From NCBI RefSeq assembly GCF_003473485.1, contig NC_053043.1:2056001-2120000 (forward strand): a stretch of 64,000 nucleotides of DNA, given 5' to 3'. Made by a program: the position numbers and the translations under genes. Each line of letters starts with the position of its first letter. Positions within the stretch are counted from its first letter, which is position 1. Shown piece after piece: positions 12,171 to 24,900 of this stretch. A model generated the notes under the pieces. That model was not told the origin of the DNA and searched no databases. It saw only the letters and a list, made by a program, of their open reading frames with translations. This DNA comes from Medicago truncatula (taxonomy: Eukaryota; Streptophyta; Magnoliopsida; Fabales; Fabaceae).

Positions 12171-12764
12171 ATTGCAAAAGAAAAGACCACACAAAAAATG
12201 TGTACGCACTTTAATATAGTATAGAATAGATCTAACTATCCAAGACAAAACATGTGTCAAAGAAGAGAATTATAAAAACAATACACAAAACAAATATTCA
12301 AGACAACGTATACTCATACAAACAAATACCAAACCAATACAACAACACCTATAAAAAAAAAAAAAAAAAAACTCAAACCAAGGAAGACGAACACGTAATA
12401 GGATGTATCTACCATTGATGTAACTCAAACTTGAACCCTTTAACATTTTATTTGAATCACCACCATAACATTAATTTGATATATTCTAAAATTTTACTTA
12501 TGACAAGCTCTTTATGGATTTTGGCAATAGACCACACACAAGCCATCTAAAGTGGTTGTAGTAAATCACAATGCCATATACGATTCATGCAGAGACCACG
12601 AAAGGAGTGAACATGTTACATACACCATGCTATTTGACATAATACACAACCATGTCAATACAAAAGTCCAAATACTTCCAAGCAATGAACACTCAACAAA
12701 TAAATGTTGAAATGATTGAAAGAAACCGCAACCACTAATGCAATGTAAATCTATTATTTTGTAT
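12171..12764. other. Intergenic, nothing recognised
   Basis: No exon-like frame is visible. An A run of about 17 lies at 12355-12371; the sequence after it is AC-rich and resembles nothing I can name. Confidence 0.4.
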
Positions 12765-12773
12765 TAACCTCTG

Positions 12774-13032
12774 GAGAAATTCTTGGGTAGGAACGAACCT
12801 AACCTATCATCCTTACAAACAACAAACTAAAATATGACACTTCATTGTTTTTCCAGGTGTTGGTGGTGAATGATGATAGAAGATCACGAATTAGTGGTGG
12901 TGGAGAGAGAGAGAAATGACTAGTTGATTTATTTTTTTATAATTATTTTAAAAGAAAACAACGACGTGTCATATTTTAATTTGTTGTTTGTAAGGATGAT
13001 AGGTTAGGTTCGTTCCAACACAATAATTTCTC
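12774..13032. mobile_element. MITE with ~70-bp inverted ends, 9-bp TSD
   Basis: The left end ('gagaaattcttggg', then 'aacgaacctaacctatcatc') is inverted-repeated at the right over about 70 bp. The flanks 'taacctctg' (12765-12773) and 'taacctccg' (13033-13041) are a 9-bp duplication with one mismatch, which fits a Mutator-like origin. The centre contains a GAGA tract and no coding sequence. Confidence 0.75.
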
Positions 13033-13482
13033 TAACCTCCGTACAAAGATATACCTTTAACGGAATAATTTTACTTCTTTCAATATTAGAAACCGACATT
13101 AACATCTCATAAATCTCTTTGATTGAGAAATTGTCAAATTATACGGTCCACTAAATTGATCTCTTAATACCAACATGGTCATAATGAAACCCGTCCTTGG
13201 AGATGGAAAAAAAGAAACGAGATTCACGTGCTTACAAGCTGGAATCTTGTTGGAGATATAGTTAGATTGGAGCATTGGCTATAAATCGTCTATAAATTAG
13301 ATGTGGGGTACATTAATTATGGGTGAATTTTCTATGATGTGCAAATTTACACATGTTAAGAAATTTAAAGTAGTAACTTTAACTTGGAATTTGTGTCTTT
13401 TATATTAAATATGTAGCTCTTTAATAAATAATTGTTGATTTTTAATGAAAAGTTATTACTTTTAGTTGCCTGCAATATTGCA

Positions 13483-13931
13483 TACACCCTCCGGTCACTA
13501 ATATAAGCAAAAAAACTACATTTTAGGTTCATTCATTTAATGATGTATGTGGTCTATAATAAAGACCATGTGCTTCATTAAATAAATGAACCTAAAATGT
13601 ACTACCTCCGTCCCTAATTATAAGACCCTTTTGAGAAAAAAAATTTGTCCCTTTTTATAATACTCATTTGTTATTTCCAACTACATTAATTATTTCTTTA
13701 CATACATTCCCATATTTATTATAATCTTTTTCTTCAATCAGCAATAAATAACATGTTGAAAACATAAATCAACTCTCTCTCTTAAAGGATAAAATTGTAA
13801 AAACAATAGTAATTACAAATATATTTAATACAAATATTCACTATCTTAATTCCCGTTATTTTTTCAAAAGGGTCCTATAATTAGGGACGGAGGTAGTAGT
13901 TTTTTGCTTATATTAGTGACCGGAGGGTGTA
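13483..13931. mobile_element. Stowaway-like MITE (outer), host of a nested element
   Basis: Ends 'tacaccctccggtcactaat' and its exact inverse, beginning and ending in TA. The left arm has 'gcaaaaaaactacattttag', and the right arm has the same sequence inverted but cut by the element at 13602-13896. It is the same general family as 3370-3520. Confidence 0.85.
13602..13896. mobile_element. Stowaway MITE nested in the outer MITE
   Basis: Ends 'ctacctccgtccctaattat' and its inverse, flanked by TA at 13600-13601 and 13897-13898. The intact opposite arm of the outer element shows the pre-insertion sequence ('aaaatgtagttttttt'), so the TA duplication is read directly from the DNA. Confidence 0.85.
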
Positions 13932-14689
13932 TGTTAGAAAAACTCTTTTAAAATATACTAATTATTAGTAATTTAATAATAGTAGTGCGTTCTCTGTTAC
14001 AAAATGCAGAGGAGTGAGTGTTATTTAATTGTATAAGATGAGTATTTATAGATAAAATTATCCCTACTGACCAAACGACATGATCAAAATTGTTTAACCT
14101 TACTCAGTTTATTGTGCCGATAGTGTTTGAGTTTTCCCTCGTTTAGGGGGAACATGAACACCACGTTCAGCCAGTAGCTCACCATTTCGCGGCATGACCC
14201 GTTGACAGAGTCTAATATACGAAGCCTCCCTTGAAAAGTGTGTTTGTGTCTGTCACATCTTTCGGTTAGTGGTGCAAAAAAGAGGGAGTACGAGTTGGAT
14301 GTCTTATTGGCCACTCCCACTAAGCTTTGACTAAGTATGCTATTCTCAAGACTCGCGTACTCCTAAGTAGATTCGAGAAAGAATCGGTTGACCATTGTTT
14401 AATAGTAGTAGTGATCTCCTAACTATGTATCAGCTAAGGAAACTTGTCTATCCTTAAATCACATATATATTTTTCGATTGACATGATGTGTTATCAATTA
14501 ACTTTAAAAGTTGAGATGATCTGACATAAACTTTATGCTCATGGACAGTGTCATTATTACATCGTAGAACTAAAAACGAGTTAAGATCCTCTCCATTTAT
14601 TAGTATCTCAATTTCTTCCATTTGGAGAGATAAAGACGCATAAAATCTTGAAAAAAGTAAAATATATAATTTAAACACTAAGCTTCTCT
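13932..14689. other. Intergenic, nothing recognised
   Basis: Open frames at 14084-14320 and 14454-14753 on the minus strand are short, have no recognisable domain, and show no splice partners. I see nothing supportable. Confidence 0.4.
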
Positions 14690-16632
14690 CTCTAGACTTT
14701 TTCTCTGTCATCTCTCTAAACCCAAACATGCGGCTTCTTCTCCCTATCTCCAAATTTTCCGCCGCGATGTAGATCTAGAGAGGGTGTTGTGTCGAGTGTT
14801 GCTCTTTACACCACCGTCGTAACCTCCTTCCTCCGGCGTCTGTCTTGTCTTCCCGTCGTTCCTCCGACATAAATTTTCGTGGTCTTCTTTGTTCAGATCC
14901 CGTCACCTCTCGTCGTTTGTCGACAAACAGCTCCACCGTCGCCGTTTGGATGGCTGTTAACGAGCTTGGGTGTCACTTTCTCCACTGTTTCGTGGTTCGT
15001 CAGTTATCTGGTGCTCGCCGGAGTTGTGCGATTGTTCACGCCACCCCTGGTTTGGTGACCGAACTCTTTCTGTTTGTTTTTTTCGTATTGCCTTTTGTTG
15101 TTGTTTTCCATTTTGCGACGGTAGTGTCGTGGGTGCTTGTACCATGCCGGAGGTTTGGTTGGTTTTCGTGTTGTTCGTGTTTTGTTGTCCGTGTTGTTGT
15201 GTCATTCGTGTTGCTCTGTCGTTTCGTGTTGTGTTGTTGCTTTCGTTGCTTATTTTCCTTTTTTTTTTTTTATGTTTTCAATAAACTGGTTTTTGTGTGT
15301 TATGTGGTTCCTTGAAAGTTCTGTTTCATCTGTGTGATCTTGAGTTGTCAGATGTTGCTCGAAAGAGTTGGGTGCTTAGACGCTCCGTGTTGGCGGTAGT
15401 AGTCATTTATGTACCTTCAGAATTTTTTGGGTCCTTTTTGGGTCATGTTGGTGGGCTCTTGTCGCTTTTTGGCTTGGTTGTTGTTTATTCCGGTGTCGGA
15501 CGCCTTCTCCTTGTCTCCGGTGGATACCTGTTTACGATCTGGGTTGTGTTTCCGCTTCAGACCGGCGTCGCTGCCCGTGTTTTGTTGTTGGGTTGCATCT
15601 TTCTCTTGATCTGTGTTTGTGTAGCTTCCAGTTTCTTGGTGAGGTGGTTTGGCAACGTAGTCTTTGGCTTCAACCTAGCTGTCTTGCTCTTGTGCTTGCT
15701 GAACTGTGGTGTTGCAGTGGTGGGGGTGGGGGTGGTGATGAACGGGTGGTGGTGGTGATGTGAGGTGATGAGGTAGTGGTGTTGGTGGTGGTTCAATTGT
15801 GGTTGCGGTGGTGGTGGGGATTCGAAAAAGGGGGGTTGGTGTTGCTTAGGTGAGGAGGTGGGTGCTTTTGTGGTGGTTGTTGTGGGTGATTCCTTTTGGA
15901 GGTTGCCTCTGTGATTCGGGTCCATATTCATTGTTGCTACCTCTCGTTTGAGTTTTGGGTTGCTTAGGTGTTTATGGTGGTTTAGAGGGTGCGTGTCCTT
16001 CGAGTTGAGCATTTGTTCCTTTTTGATTGATGTTTGCATTACCGCAAATCATGTCGTATACATAGTGTGTGCTGGATGCTGGTGGGCCAATTACTTTTGC
16101 TTCGAGATCGGGAGTTGGTGTCTAGCTGCATTCTTGTTTGGCTGGCTACGATCATTCTCTGGTGGACCGGGGTAAGGGGTGCCCGTCTGGTGGGCCGATT
16201 GCTTTTGATTCGAGATCGGGAGTCAGCTCTTTGGCTCAAGTTTGGTTTTGGGCTTTTTTGGTGTTCTTTCGGTGTACCAGAGGTTGTGAGGTTGTGGAAA
16301 CTGATTGATCTTTAATAGTGGCTCAGCTTAGGCGATGCGGACAGAGTGATTTATTTTGGGTTGAGTAGTGGCAATGTATGGTTATGGATATCGTTTTTTC
16401 AGTGGTCGTTTCTTGAAGGAGTTTTTAGGTGGTGATGTTTATTTTGGCGGGTGTTGTCAGGTAGGGTTTGACTAGGTGTTGTGTGTAGGGATGTCTTTTA
16501 TGGTGTTTATTTTTCGGGTGTTTCGCCTATATACGGCACCTTTCGTTTGTATTCGCTGAATTACCGGTCGATGTTTGTCTTGAGCAGAGATCGAGTTTTT
16601 AAATAAAATTTTTTGATTCAAAAAAAAAAAAA
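14690..16632 (+). repeat. G/T-rich retroposed non-coding block with poly(A) tail
   Basis: Base composition shifts sharply from the AT-rich surroundings to CT-rich (14690-14940), then G/T-rich sequence full of 'ttgttgtgtt', 'gtggtggtggt' and 'tcgtgttg' words. It ends 'aaataaaattttttgattc' followed by a run of about 13 A. Frames are open because stops are rare, not because they are coding: the translations are Cys/Val/Phe-rich on one strand and His/Pro/Thr-rich on the other, with no domain. A poly(A)-tailed insertion, such as a non-autonomous LINE derivative or retrocopied RNA, is most likely. No convincing target-site duplication was found, so the 5' limit is approximate. Confidence 0.5.
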
Positions 16633-16873
16633 GTATAATATTATTAATGATGGTGGAACCCACTTGGTGGTAGGACCAAACCATCTATTTTTTGTGTCTA
16701 TCTCTCTCCAAATTGCAAACTCTATTTATTTTGTCAAATGAAGAGGATCTTAACCCACTAAAAACTAGTCTTTAGAAACCCTTCCTCAACGTGGAAATGG
16801 TCATTATCTTCTTTATTTCTTGTCAAATTAATTACCTAATGGTAATCTCAATATTCCCGACTGATCTAGTGAT

Positions 16874-17411
16874 GTGTATCCAAGCCCGGCCCTGGGGGAG
16901 TGCAAGGTGTTCAACCAGACCGGGCCTCCAAATACTACGGGCCTCAAACAAAAAATTAAGTCTAATACCCACCCCACTTAAATAAATAAAAAAATATTAT
17001 ATCCTTTTCTTTCTTCGGTATACGTTTGAGTTTTTTTTAGACTCTAGTTTTCCTTTTTGTACATAAATATAATCCTATCAAACCACCCCTAATTTGTATA
17101 ATCACTTAATCAGTCAATTTGGAAAGCTATTTCATTGAAAGAATCACAACAATCATTTTTTTTCCCGCAAAAACCATTCGTTTTACCTTTTTCCACAACA
17201 GAGGAGTGACAAATTCAAACGACACCGTTAGATAAATTTCACCTCTTTCACTTAATTTTTTTTTAATTCCTTCCATATTTAGAAGGTCTTCTGATTCTGA
17301 TTTTTTTAATGAAGTTTAGCTACACAAAGATATTACGTTTTATTTTACTACGGACCTATTTTAAAAAGAGAGTTGAGCCTCCTATTTCACAGGAACGGCC
17401 CTGTGTATCCT
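16874..17411. mobile_element. hAT-like element, GGCCCTG family
   Basis: Left end 'cccggccctgggggagtgca', right end 'cacaggaacggccctg'. 'gtgtatcc' lies at 16874-16881 and again at 17403-17410, consistent with an 8-bp target duplication, although the exact outer base is ambiguous. It shares 'gggagtgcaa', 'gggcctcaa' and 'gagcctc' segments in order with the element at 57183-57539. Confidence 0.7.
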
Positions 17412-19286
17412 TGACCAACACGTCAGTCTATTCGCTTTTCTACTACGCTTAATCGTATTATTCCTATTTTAATGAGATTTAATTATTATTCCTATATAAA
17501 AATAAAAAGTACATAGATGAAATTATATGCATTTAATCACATCTTACATTCAAAATATACAAAATAAAAGACAATGATCCAACTAGCTGCTCGCCACCTA
17601 CACCACAACATTTTACTTGAGGTTTCTTGCATGTAAACATGAAATATTATCTTAGTGAGTTTCCAAGCGAGGAGTTTCTCACTTGATTGTTACATTGGCA
17701 CTACATGAAATTTATTAGTCCTACTTCTATAGTTTTGTTCTAATTATCTAAATCCAGCTTGAAAATGATAAAAATCTAAGGATCTATACCAACCGGCGGC
17801 AATGTGACATATACATCCATCACCGTGACTTGTCAGTTCAACCTCATTTTGGTAACAAAGAAGAATCTTAGTGCTCTAACTTGATCCTATTCATTCATCT
17901 ACACACACTCAACATTTCTTAATCATCTAAAAGACCGATGTATGAGTGGGACAATATACAAGGATGTTATTCTATGCAAATGATGCCAAAATGCAAGGTA
18001 TGGATTGATGCATGGATATGATTCTTTTTTGTAGTTCAAACTCAGGAAGATTCGCTTAGCAAGCATTTTAGTGGCTTAGAGAATTCAGTTAGTGTTTGTA
18101 CGAACCTGAAAACCAAAACTATATAGTAACCATCATACCAACTCCAAATAATATCCAAAATTATTACATCTAACATCAATCTAAGACATAATCAAACTTA
18201 ATACATCAACAATAACTTCATGCATGATAATTTCCTTTTCTCTTTGCACATTGCATCCATAAATCTTGAGAATTATTATTTGATATCCGAGTTTTCTAAG
18301 TTAAGCTTATAATTCACTCATGCATATGGAGGGTTAGCGATGGAAAACTCACCCTAACTATAGCTTTGCAATTTAAATGGTAGAGGTGGTGATGTTGATG
18401 ATGATGGTGGCGGATTCTTCAATTCTTCCCTTCTTCTCTCCCTTCTAAACTCTTGTTTCTTCCTTCATCTTGTTTCTCTCTTCTCTACTAATGTTTGACA
18501 AAGTGTGTTTTGTGTTTTCTTTCTCTCTTTTAGAGTTTTAGTCAAGTAGTGTAGTGGTTAGTGGGTATGTGCTCAAGCTCGCGCGTGTAGGTGTGTCGGA
18601 AAAATTAACTAGTTCATTCAATTGTAGTTGGTCCCTAAATAACTAGGTTATTTAATTAATTGATTGATAGGAAAAGAGAGGACCACTTGAGCAAAGGATG
18701 CCCTTGGGTTTGAGCTTGACAGAGGAGAGGACTCCACACGTTTCTTTCTTCGTTTTGGAGTAATAAATCAGAAATGCTAAGCTAACAGAATGGATAGCAT
18801 TGGCTATTTTAGACTCTTTGTAAATTGTAATTACGTCTCATCTGCACTCCAAATAAGTTATAGGTATAATAAGTAGTAGTATGATTAGAAAAACAAGTAA
18901 GAAATTAAAGAGAACTGAGAAATTTAGATACCCCTAGCTATCTAAATTTATAATAAGCTACTTATATACTTACCAATACGCATCAAGTATTACTTCTCCA
19001 GGCACTACCTACCTACCTACCGCTCCACTCCCACTTCATTTTTATGATTATACTCTTACATTGAAATATTAAAAATATGTATATAGTTTGTTGGAGTGAT
19101 CAATAAGGAACTCAGAGAAAAATTTATTTGAAAAGGAGAACTCACATATATAGTACAACAACTAGTCAATATATAATCTTCAAAAAAAAAAAAAAAAACT
19201 AGTCAATATATAATGCATGGTGCCCTAGTTATTTTTGCTTGCAGCTACCATTTCCATTCTCCACACTCAGCTTCCCAGCCAACTTC
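17412..19286. other. Intergenic, nothing recognised
   Basis: No gene is visible. It holds short CT-rich tracts (18415-18540) and an A run of 17 near 19182-19198 with 'actagtcaatatataat' repeated on both sides of it, which may be the footprint of a small insertion. The last few hundred bases would have been the promoter of the UGT before it decayed. Confidence 0.4.
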
Positions 19287-20552
19287 ATGACAATTTCATC
19301 TGAGAAAAAACATGTGGCAGTTTATGTTTTTCCCTTTGGAAGTCATCCTGTTCCCCCCTCTTAAACCTCATCCTCAAACTAGCACATGCATCACCAAACA
19401 CACTATTCTCATTCATTGGCACCGAGCAATCTAATAAACCTCTTTTCTCAAAACCAAACATCCCAAGTAACATGAAACCTTTTAGTATTGGTGTTGGAGT
19501 CCCAGAGGGTCATGTACTTGGTTCCTACCCAGTTGAAAGAGTTAACCTTTTTCTTCAAGCTGGTCATCAAAAAACTTCAAAAGGGAATAGATTTAGCTGT
19601 TGCAGATACAAAAGAGAGAGTTACATGCATCATTTCTGATGCTTTTCTTGCTCCTTCTTTTCTTGTAGCTCAGCAACTCAATGTTCCGTGGATTCCAGTT
19701 TGGGTTTCTTTGTCATGTTCTATCTCTGCACATTTCTACACTGACTTTATACGTGAAAATATTGCTGAAAACAATGCAAAAGATTGATCTTTGGATTTTC
19801 TTCCAGGTTTGTCTAAGATGAGAGTTGAAGATTTGTCCTACGATATAATCAAGAGTGGAGAAGAGGAGACACTATTCTCAAAGACACTTGCCTCAAGTGT
19901 TACCTCAACCTAAAGCAGTGGTGTTGAGGATATGAGATCAATGTTGCAGTCTGTTCTTTATGTTGGTTTTCTCACTCTTTCGATTCCTCTACCACCTTTG
20001 CCACCGTCTGATAGGGATGAAACTGGTTGTTTGTCATGGTTGGACAAACAGAAAAGTAAATCAGTAATTTATGTCAGCTTTGGGACTGTTGCAACACCAC
20101 CTCCAAATGAGCTTGTGGCATTGACAGAAGCATTGGAAGAAAGTGGATTCCCATTTCTTTGGTCTCTTAAGGACAAATTGAAGGGAATTTTGCCAGATGG
20201 GTTTCTTGAGAGGACTAGTTATTGTGGGAAAATTGTTCATTGGGTACCTCAAGCTCAAGTTTGGGACATGATTCTATTGGAGTGTTTGTTACTCACGGTG
20301 GATGTAACTCAGTGTTTGAGAGTATTTTCAACGGGGTGCCTATGATCATGCAATGACTGGAAGAATGGTGGTAGATATTTGGGAGATTGGTGTGAAGATT
20401 GAGGGTGGAATCTGATTCTTGTGAAAGAAGAGGGGAAGAAGATGAGAGAAAAGGCTCAAAAGGTGAAAAGGACCATGCTAGATGCAGCTGGACCACATGG
20501 TAAAGCAGCACATGATTTCAAGACTTTGGTGGAAATAGTTTCTAGCTCTTAA
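19287..20552 (+). pseudogene. UGT78-type flavonoid glucosyltransferase pseudogene
   Basis: From an ATG at 19287 the translation follows a UGT78 (flavonoid/anthocyanidin 3-O-glucosyltransferase) protein from end to end but in changing frames. The N-terminal HVAVYVFPFGSHPVP is followed by a frameshift. Further shifts or stops occur near 19570, 19785 and 19910. The sugar-donor PSPG box begins WVPQAQV, changes frame, and continues [20 protein letters not shown]. About ten residues after PMIM (the box's conserved end) are deleted and a TGA follows. The C-terminus, ending LVEIVSSS-stop at 20550-20552, is recognisable in another frame. The family adds glucose from UDP-glucose to flavonoids. This copy cannot make a full protein. 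The many independent lesions argue against sequencing error. Confidence 0.88.
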
Positions 20553-21948
20553 TTAGTTTTTATTTAATTGGAAAAACCTAACTCTCTATTAATTAGTTAG
20601 TGACCAGTTGCTTGTTATTTGGGTGTTTTATTTTGTTTTAACTTATTTGTGTACTTTTCCCTTTGTGATTCTTGTGTTTATGCAAATGACCAGAGATGCA
20701 TGAAGTTGCTACTATATATACATATATATGATGGATTCGCCTTCTACTTCTAACTTCTATCCTGCGTGGCCTATAAAAAAATTGTAATTTAAATTTAATT
20801 TGGTTTTTATGTAATGAGGAAAAACGTGATTTCGTGAAAGGAGAATAGTTTCATGCAATTCATCATACAAAGACGACTTAAACTCACTGTAGTGTATTCT
20901 GTCAATAGATTTAAAGGAACTGACCCCTCTCTAAATATTATGCCTTCTGCATTTTACTTTCATCACCATCAATAGACCTTTAGCTTGCTTGGTCACATAA
21001 GTGAATAAAAGTAAAAGAAAAAGGAATTAAACAAAGTATACTTTTAAATAAATAAACAATACGTAATTTGATGTGTGCCTAAATTCTTTTTATTTAGGCG
21101 TTTGCACAAGTAAATGTTGCTCCCATCAATAATATTCTGCTTTTATAATAAAAGTAATGATACGTAGACAACTTTTAAAACAATATTCTTCTCTTTTCTT
21201 ATTGATAAAAAACGATAGAGAAAAAAATATGAAAGAGAGTAAAAATACAATAAAAGTATGAGAGAACTGGTTAACGGTTGTATGAATATCATTTCTCTTT
21301 TAAGAATCACTGTGCATAAGAGAATTTCAGTTACTAATTAGTTGAAAAAGAGTTATGTAAGATAAGAGAAATATTAAAAATAACAATGTTAATGATCGTG
21401 AACAAATAAAATTAAGGGATGTTTTACATATAAATATCTACTAAATTAATCATTACAATTTTTATGCAAATAAATTACTATTTAAAACTTTAACAAATGA
21501 GCTCTAAATGTGTGTATTCATACGTCATTCTAAGAAGTTTATTGAAATAGTTTATGAACAAGCCATAAATTATATTATGATCGTACCCAAATAAAACACT
21601 AATGCAAATACATATATAAGCTATGAATAAACTCTTCCGAACGCTACACAATTCAAGTTTCCTTTGTTTTAGAGTGTGTCTACTTTGAAGCTGAAAGTTC
21701 AATAGGTACTGCTTCAAAGAAATTCATGTATTCATGACACAAGACACACATCCAATTGCAACATAGTACAATTATAAGTTTATAACACTTCATGACAAAT
21801 TTTATTACTGACACAAGAATGTGATTTATTTTTTTGACTGGACACAAGAATTTGATAGAAACGGGAAGTTGAAAATATATAAGATAATTATTCAACAGAT
21901 TTTATTAGAGTGCAAAGGTTTCAGAAGCAACATACACATAGACAACTC
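20553..21948. other. Intergenic, 3' side of two convergent units
   Basis: This lies between the UGT pseudogene and the 3' end of the dehydrogenase gene. The first ~150 bp may be the former UGT 3' UTR, and the last ~100 bp belong to the dehydrogenase 3' UTR. No coding sequence is seen; the open frames at 21490-21895 are AT-rich noise. Confidence 0.45.
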
Positions 21949-24900
21949 TTAAGATTTTTGAGAAGTTGGCATGGCCATGTTAATCTTGTCGTCACTATCT
22001 GAATCCTTCCAGTTCTGGGTTATAGTTTTGATTTGTGTATAAAAGTTAACCCCTGCTTTGCCTGTGATCACACAAAGAAACAGCATCAAATCTAAAACTA
22101 AGTCCATGATAAATGGCCTAATAATGTAAGTGAAAAGGAAGAGGTAATTTTGTGATACCGTAGAAATTGAGATCGCCTGCAAATGATGCCTTGTTGCCAG
22201 TAAAGGAGAAAAAGGGTAATGGAACAGGAATAGGAACATTGATGCCCACCTAGTTCAAATGGCAAATGAAGTGACAAGTTATTATCCATTGGCGTATCAA
22301 TCAAACAAATTTTTATTTTAATTTCTATAACAAATTTATTTGTTTTTAGTATCTACATCTAACAAAATAGTGTTTTTAGTCCCTCATCGGGCTATTATCA
22401 GGGACTAAAAGCATAAAGTTTTGTATTTATAAAGGATAAAGTTAACATTGTTTTAATGTTATATAGGGATAAAAAAAAAATTTAACTCTATTATTTTGTG
22501 GTAGAGAGAATATAGCCAATGGAAACATGCAGCATTTGGTTTGGTTGACAAATAACAGACACAGTGCATATACTGATTCAAATCCATAAGAACTATTATC
22601 TGTTAATGTGTTTCCAAGAGCAAATGCAAAACACCACACCTGCCCTGCCTCGATTTCGGTCTGAAATTTCCTTGCAGCTACGCCAGATCTAGTAAATATA
22701 GTAGCACCATTTCCATACCTGTTGGAAAAGTCGGAGTAAGATATAAATGGAAGTTTAACAAAAGCAAATGACACGAAGTAGTTGCTAACAAAATACTTGT
22801 TTTCATTGACAAAGCTTATGGCTTCTTCCAAGCTATCAGCCTGAAATGAAAAAAGAAACACACTATCAGCATAACATTGTTTTGTGCCAAAATGAAAAAT
22901 AAAACCATTCCAAAAAAAAAAAAGGATTTTAAGGATGAAACAAATAAAACACACCTCCGTGAGGAGAAGAACTGGGCCAAAAATTTCCTCCTACACAGGC
23001 GTAACAGATAGTCAAATATAAGTCTAAATTTCAAGTCTCCTTATTCATTAAAACTCTTGGGTGAACACTTACGGATGGGAGATTAATGAGAAAATACCTT
23101 GTAGCACTCCATGTCGGAACGAACATCTGCTAAGATGGTTGGGCCAATAAAGTTGCCAGATTCATATCCGGGGACCTATGCATGTAAGAGAATTAACTAA
23201 CAGGTAAATATCAGTTCCTGTGCTATATGTCTAACAGGTAAATTGATCATATACAAGGATTGGGTTTCATGGCAGTCACACAGTCGATAAGCTTGAAGTC
23301 ATCCGATGATTTTAATCTCAACTTTATATTAATCAAAAATTAAAAACTGATTTAAGATCTTAAACATCTGATCTTGATCGGACAGTTTGAGGTGCTGACT
23401 GAATCCACCTCCGACTGCGCCTAATCCAAATTCTCGTTTATACAAGCAACAGTAAGGAAATGTATGAACCATAAAATATGAAATGATAAAAATGGTAGAG
23501 AACAATTCTACCACTATACTTCTTCCATCGAGCAATAGTCTGGCCCCACTTTCAAATCCAGATTGAATTAATCTGTGTATTCGCTCCTTTGCCTGTGCAG
23601 TAAGTGAGAATGTTTAAGAAACATATACACAAGATTCATGTAGAAATTTGATGCACTGAATGCCTATGAGCCTATGAGGCTATGTGAGTAATTCTTAAAC
23701 AATACTCAGAAGATTGGATATTAAATTTGAGCTCAATCAAGTTCAAAACACAGTAAAAGTAAAATAAGAACTATATGGCACATACAAACCTGTATGCTAA
23801 TGACTGGACCAAGGTCTGCATCAGCTTCGGTTCCAGCATTTACTTTAAGAGCTTTGGCACGTTCCACAAGTATACTTTCCCTGGACAAACGGTGTGAAGA
23901 CTAAAGAATGAATTTATACTTAAATACTTATCAGTGCATGGTTAAGAGTAAGTTTTATAAGGATGAAAAAGAACTAAGTCAATTTCCCCAAGTAAAATTT
24001 ATTGCAAGTCCAAATAGTACAACAGTTTTTTCTCTTGCTGCTCCGGGGGAGAGCATGAAATTGCTTCGAGTGAAAGATGCTACTTTAAAAATCAAAATAA
24101 CACGGATTTCATAAGACACTAATTGAGTACCATACCATGGTTTTGAGCCTCCAACAAAAACAACTGTACTTAGAGCCATACACCTTTGTCCAGCAGCACC
24201 AAAACCTGCAGCAATTAAAGCATTTATAGTAGCATCAACACTTGCATCCGGCATGACAACCGCATGATTTTTGGCCCCCATGTTAGACTGCAAAACAAAA
24301 TTCCATTAGGTGCAAAACTTTGATCATGGGCATGGGTAGAAAGAAACAATTTCACCGTGGAAAGGAGAAAACTAAGACTTGGTGCATCCACCTGAACACG
24401 CTTGCCTTTAGCGGCTGCTCTTGCATATATGTGCATTCCAGCCTCAAATACAAAATAAGATAATCAAATAAGGATACGTAATGAATGACTATCATTTGCA
24501 AGAAAGAAAAATTAAATCACTTTCATTTTTTCTTTCTTTCTATGTAGGTGCAACAAACTGTAAAACGACTCAATTCTGCTGTCATACATTTTGATTGACT
24601 TTGATTAAATAATTCACTTTATCATAAGTGTAAAAGAAGAGGCATCACATAGAAGCAGTGAAGTTTGAGAGAAAAAAATTCGATGACTTACAACATTTGA
24701 ACCAACGAAAGATATAGCTTTGATATCATCATGATCACAAATGGCATTCACAGTATCCTGTCACCAATTGAATCATCACAAACAACAATAAACAAGAAAA
24801 ACAAAAAAAACAGCTAGGGGAATTGATGCATCACAATGTGAAAAGTTATGTGCAAATATCTGATTTAAAATTTGAGTACACGATAAAATTACCAAATGCC

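Noticed and set aside
14845..16315. Several long overlapping frames in the G/T-rich block
   Set aside because: The frames are open on both strands because of composition; the translations are Cys/Val/Phe- or His/Pro/Thr-rich and have no domain.
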